A stretch of 10,106 bases of DNA, taken from positions 1 through 10,106 of the forward strand of contig CAJPSM010000042.1 in the NCBI GenBank assembly GCA_905373305.1, written 5' to 3'. This document shows positions 6,169-10,106 of the stretch, in pieces. Both the position numbers and the translations under genes were made by a program. Numbering within the stretch: the first letter of the stretch is position 1; each line of letters starts with the position of its first letter. The notes beneath the pieces were generated by a model that was not told where the DNA came from, ran no database searches, and worked only from the letters and a program-made list of their open reading frames with translations. The DNA comes from an uncultured Streptococcus sp. (GTDB taxonomy: Bacteria > Bacillota > Bacilli > Lactobacillales > Streptococcaceae).

Positions 6169-8703
6169 ATGAAAATTAATAAGAAATACCTTGCTAGTTC
6201 TGCGGCGGCCTTGATTTTAAGTGTTTGTTCTTACGAGTTGGGACTTTATCAAGCCAGAACGGTTAAGGAAAATAATCGTGTTTCCTATATAGATGGAAAA
6301 CAAGCAACGCAAAAAACGGAGAATTTGATTCCTGATGAGGTTAGCAAGCGTGAAGGAATCAATGCAGAGCAAATCGTTATCAAGATAACTGATCAAGGCT
6401 ATGTCACTTCACATGGCGACCACTATCATTATTACAATGGTAAGGTTCCTTATGACGCGATTTTCAGTGAAGAACTCCTCATGAAAGATTCAAACTATAA
6501 GCTAAAAGATGAGGATATTGTCAATGAGGTCAAGGGTGGTTATGTTATCAAGGTAGATGGAAAATACTATGTCTACCTTAAGGATACTGCCCATGCGGAT
6601 AACGTCCGTACGAAAGAAGAAATCAATCGACAAAAACAAGAGCATGGTCAGCATCGTGAAGGTGGGACTCCAAGAAACGATGGTGCTGTAGCTCTGGCAC
6701 GTTCGCAAGGACGTTATACCACAGATGATGGTTATATCTTTAATGCTTCTGATATTATAGAGGATACTGGTGATGCTTATATCGTTCCTCATGGCGACCA
6801 TTACCATTACATTCCTAAGAATGAGTTATCAGCTAGCGAATTGGCTGCTGCAGAAGCCTTCCTATCTGGTAGAAGTGGCCAATCAAATAAGCCTACTTAT
6901 CGCCGTACCAATAATAGTGCTAGCAGCAATGTAGATAGATGGACCCCATCCTATAATAATCAAGGCAGTGGCTATACGAACACGAACACGGCTAACAACA
7001 GTAGCGATGATAACCAAGCAAGACAAAGTGATGAGGGTATTGATAGCCTTCTAAAACAACTTTATGCCTTGCCACTCAGCCAACGACATGTGGAATCTGA
7101 CGGTCTTGTTTTTGATCCAGCACAAATCACAAGTCGCACTGCCAGAGGTGTAGCTGTCCCTCATGGTAACCATTACCACTTTATCCCTTATGAACAAATG
7201 TCTGAATTGGAAGAACGAATCGCTCGTATTATTCCACTTCATTATCGTTCGAACCATTGGGTGCCAGATTCAAGACCAGCAGAACCAAGTCCACAACCGA
7301 CTCCGGAACCTAGTCCGAGTCCTCAACCTGCACCAAATCCTCAACCAGCTCCAAGCAATCCAATCGATGAGAAATTGGTAAAACAAGCGATTCGAAAAGT
7401 AGCTGACGGGTATGTCTTTGAGGAGAATGGCAACTCTCGTTATATCCCAACTAAGGAACTTTCAGCAGAAACAGGAGCAGCCATAGATAGTAAACTGGCC
7501 AAGCAGGAAAGTTTGTCTCATGTGCTAGGAGGTAAGAAAACTGAGCTCCCATCTAGTGACCGAGAATTTTACAATAAAGTTTATGACTTACTAGCAGGTA
7601 TTCATCAAGATTTACTTGATAATAAAGGTCGACAAGCTGATTTTGACGCTCTGGATAAACTGTTGGAACGTCTCAATGATGTCTCAAGTGATAAAGTCAA
7701 GTTAGTGGATGATATTCTTACCTTCCTAGCACCCATTCGTCATCCAGAACGTTTAGGAAAACCGAATGCGCAAATAGCTTACACAGATGATGAGATTCAG
7801 GTGGCCAAGTTGGCAGGCAAGTATACAACGGAAGATGGCTATATCTTTGATTCCCGTGATATCACCAGTGATGAAGGGGATGCTTATGTAACTCCGCATA
7901 TGACCCACAGTCATTGGATTAAGAAAGATAGTTTGTCTGACGCTGAAAGAGCAGCAGCCCAGGCTTATGCTAAAGAGAAAGGTTTGACCCCTCCTTCGAC
8001 AGACCATCAGGATTCAGGAAATAGTAAGGCTAAGGGAGCAGAAGCTATCTACAATCGCGTGAAAGCAGCTAAGAAGGTGCCACTTGATCGCATGCCTTAC
8101 AATCTCCAACATACTGTGGAAGTCAAAAACGGAAGCTTGATTATTCCTCATTATGATCATTACCATAACATCAAATTTGAGTGGTTTGACGAAGGTCTTT
8201 ATGAGGCACCTAAAGGTTATACTCTAGAGGATCTCTTTGCGACTGTAAAATACTATGTTGAGCATCCAAACGAACGTCCACATTCAGATAGCGGATGGGG
8301 CAATGCAAGTGACCATGTTCAAAGAAACCAAAATGGTCAAGCTGATAACAATCATACGGAAAAACCATCAGAGGAGAAACCTCGGACAGAAAAACCTGAG
8401 GAAGAAAAACCACGCGAAGAGAAGCCGCAAAGTGAGAAACCAGAGTCTCCAAAACCAACTGAGGAGCCAGAAGGAGAATCACCAGAGGAACCAGCAGAAC
8501 CTCAGGTTGAAACTGAAAAGGTTGAAGAAAAACTGAGAGAGGCTGAAGAGTTACTTGCAAAAATCCAAGACCCCATTATCAAGTCCAATGCCAAAGAAAC
8601 TCTCACAGGATTAAAGAATAATTTACTATTTGGCGCCCAGGACAACAATACTATTATGGCAGAAGCTGAAAAACTATTGGCTTTGTTAAGGGAGAGTAAG
8701 TAG
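6169..8703 (+). CDS. phtD: Pneumococcal-type histidine triad (Pht) surface protein, PhtA/B/D type
   Basis: Pht proteins are surface proteins that bind zinc and are thought to pass it to AdcAII; pneumococcal members also bind complement factor H. This one has 844 residues. Five HxxHxH triads are seen at 82-87, 208-213, 332-337, 577-582 (HMTHSH) and 661-666 (HYDHYH). Residues 181-230 and 550-600 are copies of one module (G-K/R-YTT..DGYIF ... DAY). A proline-rich linker spans about 370-398. Residues 731-760 are six EKPxx repeats, followed by an acidic stretch and a helical C-terminus. The signal peptide is MKINKKYLASS plus a hydrophobic stretch ending LSVC, an LxxC with atypical Val before Cys20. 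ATG 6169 matches the family N-terminus as remembered; an upstream in-frame TTG (6133) is less likely. It is closest to PhtD in recall, but PhtA and PhtB share most of this sequence and its site beside ptsI is the phtA/B site, so the paralogue name is tentative. Confidence 0.93.
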   Translation: MKINKKYLASSAAALILSVCSYELGLYQARTVKENNRVSYIDGKQATQKTENLIPDEVSKREGINAEQIVIKITDQGYVTSHGDHYHYYNGKVPYDAIFSEELLMKDSNYKLKDEDIVNEVKGGYVIKVDGKYYVYLKDTAHADNVRTKEEINRQKQEHGQHREGGTPRNDGAVALARSQGRYTTDDGYIFNASDIIEDTGDAYIVPHGDHYHYIPKNELSASELAAAEAFLSGRSGQSNKPTYRRTNNSASSNVDRWTPSYNNQGSGYTNTNTANNSSDDNQARQSDEGIDSLLKQLYALPLSQRHVESDGLVFDPAQITSRTARGVAVPHGNHYHFIPYEQMSELEERIARIIPLHYRSNHWVPDSRPAEPSPQPTPEPSPSPQPAPNPQPAPSNPIDEKLVKQAIRKVADGYVFEENGNSRYIPTKELSAETGAAIDSKLAKQESLSHVLGGKKTELPSSDREFYNKVYDLLAGIHQDLLDNKGRQADFDALDKLLERLNDVSSDKVKLVDDILTFLAPIRHPERLGKPNAQIAYTDDEIQVAKLAGKYTTEDGYIFDSRDITSDEGDAYVTPHMTHSHWIKKDSLSDAERAAAQAYAKEKGLTPPSTDHQDSGNSKAKGAEAIYNRVKAAKKVPLDRMPYNLQHTVEVKNGSLIIPHYDHYHNIKFEWFDEGLYEAPKGYTLEDLFATVKYYVEHPNERPHSDSGWGNASDHVQRNQNGQADNNHTEKPSEEKPRTEKPEEEKPREEKPQSEKPESPKPTEEPEGESPEEPAEPQVETEKVEEKLREAEELLAKIQDPIIKSNAKETLTGLKNNLLFGAQDNNTIMAEAEKLLALLRESK
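8359..8448 (+). repeat. Six-copy 15-bp tandem repeat encoding EKPxx
   Basis: Inside the first pht gene six consecutive 15-base units encode EKPSE, EKPRT, EKPEE, EKPRE, EKPQS and EKPES; PKPTE follows as a decayed seventh unit. The protein register is perfect but the codons differ between units, so the array is diverged rather than freshly expanded. It likely forms a charged, extended spacer. Confidence 0.88.
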
Positions 8704-8757
8704 TCGTAGCAGTATTTTTTAACTCTTAAAAACAGGATAGGAGAATTGGAAAACGAA

Positions 8758-8796
8758 AAATGAGAACAGAATGTGAGTTCTAGTTCTCATTTTTTT
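8758..8796 (+). terminator. Rho-independent terminator after the first pht gene
   Basis: A perfect 10-bp stem (AAATGAGAAC with GTTCTCATTT) extends past a bulged A into AGAA with TTCT, around a 6-base loop, and runs into seven T. It separates the pht transcript from adcAII. The remaining bases of the gap (8704-8757) show nothing else convincing. Confidence 0.9.
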
Positions 8797-8817
8797 CATG
8801 AAAATATGTAAAATATC

Positions 8818-8846
8818 TTGACATATAGTGTAAATAAAGATAAACT
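8818..8846 (+). promoter_or_regulatory. adcAII promoter
   Basis: TTGACA (8818-8823), a 17-bp spacer and TAAACT (8841-8846): the same hexamers and spacing as the pht promoter at 6056-6084, again running directly into an AdcR box. The leader would be about 38 bases. Confidence 0.85.
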
Positions 8847-8847
8847 A

Positions 8848-8859
8848 TTTACTAGTTAA
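8848..8859 (+). promoter_or_regulatory. AdcR operator upstream of adcAII
   Basis: TTTACTAGTTAA differs at one position from the AdcR consensus TTAACYRGTTAA and begins two bases after the -10, exactly as in the pht promoter. A second, weaker candidate ending in CTAGTTAA lies at 8871-8882 next to the ribosome binding site. Confidence 0.8.
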
Positions 8860-8891
8860 TTAAATGGTTAAATACTAGTTAAGGAGTAATG

Positions 8892-9809
8892 ATGAAAAAA
8901 AGAACAATACTATTATTAATGGCCAGTGTGTTGGCTCTTGTCTTAGGAGCATGTGGTCAAAAAGAAAAACAAGAAGCAAAAGGGATGAAGATTGTAACAA
9001 GTTTTTACCCAATCTATGCCATGGTCAAAGAGGTATCGGGGGACTTGAATGATGTACGGATGATTCAGTCGAGTAGTGGAATTCACTCATATGAACCCTC
9101 AGCAAATGATATTGCTGCTATCTATGATGCGGATGTCTTTGTCTACCACTCGCATACATTGGAATCTTGGGCGGGAAGTCTGGATCCAAATTTGAAAAAA
9201 TCAAAAGTTAAAGTTTTAGAAGCTTCAGAAGGGATGACTTTGGAGCGTGTACCAGGTTTGGAAGACGTAGAAGCAGGTGACGGTATTGATGAAAAAACAC
9301 TTTACGACCCGCACACTTGGTTAGATCCTGAAAAAGCAGGTGAAGAAGCGCAGATTATTGCGGATAAGCTTTCGGAGCTTGATAGTGCAAACAAGGAAAC
9401 CTATCAAAAGAATGCCAAAAACTTTATCGCTAAAGCTCAAGAATTAAGCAAGAAATACCAGCCAATTTTTGAAAAAGCGAGTCAAAAGACTTTTGTTACG
9501 CAACACACAGCCTTTTCTTACCTGGCTAAACGCTTCGGTTTGAAACAACTTGGTATAGCAGGGATTTCCCCTGAACAAGAGCCGAGTCCCAGACAGTTGA
9601 CAGAAATCCAGGAATTTGTTAAAACCTACAAGGTTAAGACGATTTTTACAGAAAGTAATACCTCTTCTAAAGTTGCTGAAACCTTGGTCAAGTCAACAGG
9701 GGTTAGTCTGAAAACACTGAATCCTTTGGAAGCAGACCCCGAAAATGACAAAACTTACTTAGAAAATCTAGAAGAAAATATGAAAGTTCTTGCAGAAGAA
9801 TTAAAATGA
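8892..9809 (+). CDS. adcAII: Zinc-binding ABC transporter lipoprotein AdcAII (Lmb family)
   Basis: AdcAII is a cluster A-I zinc solute-binding lipoprotein on the outer face of the membrane. It hands Zn to the AdcBC permease and is also called Lmb (laminin-binding protein). With the start at 8892 it has 305 residues, equal to pneumococcal AdcAII as remembered. The lipobox LGAC places the lipidated Cys at 21. The expected zinc ligands are His65, His141, His205 and Glu280, with the family spacing. No long His-rich loop is present, which separates it from AdcA, and there is no C-terminal ZinT domain. Two adjacent ATGs occur; AAGGAG (8881-8886) is 5 bases from 8892 but only 2 from 8889, so the second is preferred. 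It heads a unit with the phtE-like gene, 7 bases downstream, under AdcR control. Confidence 0.96.
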   Translation: MKKRTILLLMASVLALVLGACGQKEKQEAKGMKIVTSFYPIYAMVKEVSGDLNDVRMIQSSSGIHSYEPSANDIAAIYDADVFVYHSHTLESWAGSLDPNLKKSKVKVLEASEGMTLERVPGLEDVEAGDGIDEKTLYDPHTWLDPEKAGEEAQIIADKLSELDSANKETYQKNAKNFIAKAQELSKKYQPIFEKASQKTFVTQHTAFSYLAKRFGLKQLGIAGISPEQEPSPRQLTEIQEFVKTYKVKTIFTESNTSSKVAETLVKSTGVSLKTLNPLEADPENDKTYLENLEENMKVLAEELK

Positions 9810-9816
9810 GGAGATT

Positions 9817-10106
9817 ATGAAAATGAAGAAAAAGTATATTGCGGCGGGATCGGCTTTAGTACTTTCCCTAAGTCTTTGCATCTATGCACTGAACCAACAC
9901 CAAGTAGAAGGAAACAAGGATAATAACCGTGTGTCTTATGTCGATGGGAAGCAAGACTCTCAAAAAACAGAGACTCAGACACCAGATCAAGTTAGCAAAA
10001 AAGAAGACATTCAGGCAGAACAAATTGTAGTGAAAATTACCGACCAAGGTTATGTGACTTCACACGGTGATCATTTCCATTATTACAATGGTAAAGTTCC
10101 TTTTGA
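9817..10106 (+). CDS. phtE: Histidine triad surface protein, PhtE type, 5' part only (runs off window)
   Basis: Only the first 96 residues are present. The signal peptide (MKMKKKYIAAGSALVL, then SLSLC) and the following DNNRVSYVDG match the N-terminus of pneumococcal PhtE as I remember it, better than that of PhtA, PhtB or PhtD. The first triad is HGDHFH (83-88), with Phe where PhtE and the upstream paralogue have Tyr. Residues after about 64 parallel the upstream Pht protein closely (KITDQGYVTSHGDH). The ribosome binding site GAGGAG overlaps the adcAII stop, 3 bases before ATG 9817 and 9 before ATG 9823. 9817 is chosen because it aligns with the family start. Co-transcription with adcAII is very likely. 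The rest, including further triads, lies outside, so the PhtE assignment rests on the N-terminus. Confidence 0.88.
   Translation, partial: MKMKKKYIAAGSALVLSLSLCIYALNQHQVEGNKDNNRVSYVDGKQDSQKTETQTPDQVSKKEDIQAEQIVVKITDQGYVTSHGDHFHYYNGKVPF

Noticed and set aside
8711..8731. TTTTTAA with TTAAAAA symmetry after the pht stop
   Set aside because: It is AT-only and short, has no G-C pairs, and is explained by base composition; the real terminator is at 8758-8796.
1..10106. A wholly new defence, mobile or RNA-based system
   Set aside because: Every gene falls in a known family and the gaps are accounted for by promoters, operators and terminators. No tRNA, rRNA, CRISPR array, transposase or phage gene was seen.

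Overview
The window looks like chromosomal DNA of a mitis-group Streptococcus. HPr, enzyme I, AdcAII and the Pht proteins all read as very close relatives of the pneumococcal proteins as I remember them. The gene order and the C-terminus of the Pht protein differ from reference pneumococcus, so S. mitis, S. oralis or S. infantis-like strains are more likely than S. pneumoniae. This is judged from recall, not from a search. All genes belong to known families, and I see no phage, IS element, CRISPR array or RNA gene.

Left part (1-3551, minus strand): an aerobic class Ib ribonucleotide reductase set in the order nrdH (thiol donor), nrdE (catalytic subunit), nrdF (radical subunit, cut by the window edge). 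nrdI is not in the cluster. nrdH has a strong promoter with two NrdR-box-like sites upstream, 42 bp apart. The nrdE-nrdF gap holds a terminator-like hairpin followed by a candidate promoter, so nrdF may be expressed partly on its own.

Middle (3552-5952): a 362-bp divergent intergenic region, then ptsH-ptsI on the plus strand. These encode HPr and enzyme I, the general sugar phosphotransferase proteins, which are also the source of the HPr-Ser-P carbon catabolite signal. The region holds the nrdH and ptsH promoters, the NrdR-like sites, a cre-like site and a long imperfect inverted repeat. A clear terminator follows ptsI.

Right part (5953-10106, plus strand): a zinc acquisition region. A phtA/B/D-type histidine triad protein with five HxxHxH motifs is followed by a terminator, then adcAII (zinc-binding lipoprotein) and the start of a phtE-type gene, cut by the window end. 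The first pht gene and adcAII each have a promoter of the same design: TTGACA, 17 bp, TAAACT, running straight into an AdcR zinc-repressor box. Zinc starvation should therefore induce both units together. The Pht proteins are thought to capture zinc at the surface and pass it to AdcAII, which hands it to the AdcBC transporter encoded elsewhere.

The main point of interest is organisational. The ptsHI-nrd block (next to phtA/phtB in pneumococcus) and the adcAII-phtE block (with phtD, at a distant locus in pneumococcus) are contiguous here. A six-unit EKPxx tandem repeat near the C-terminus of the first Pht protein and the regulatory sites in the nrdH-ptsH gap are also worth a second look.
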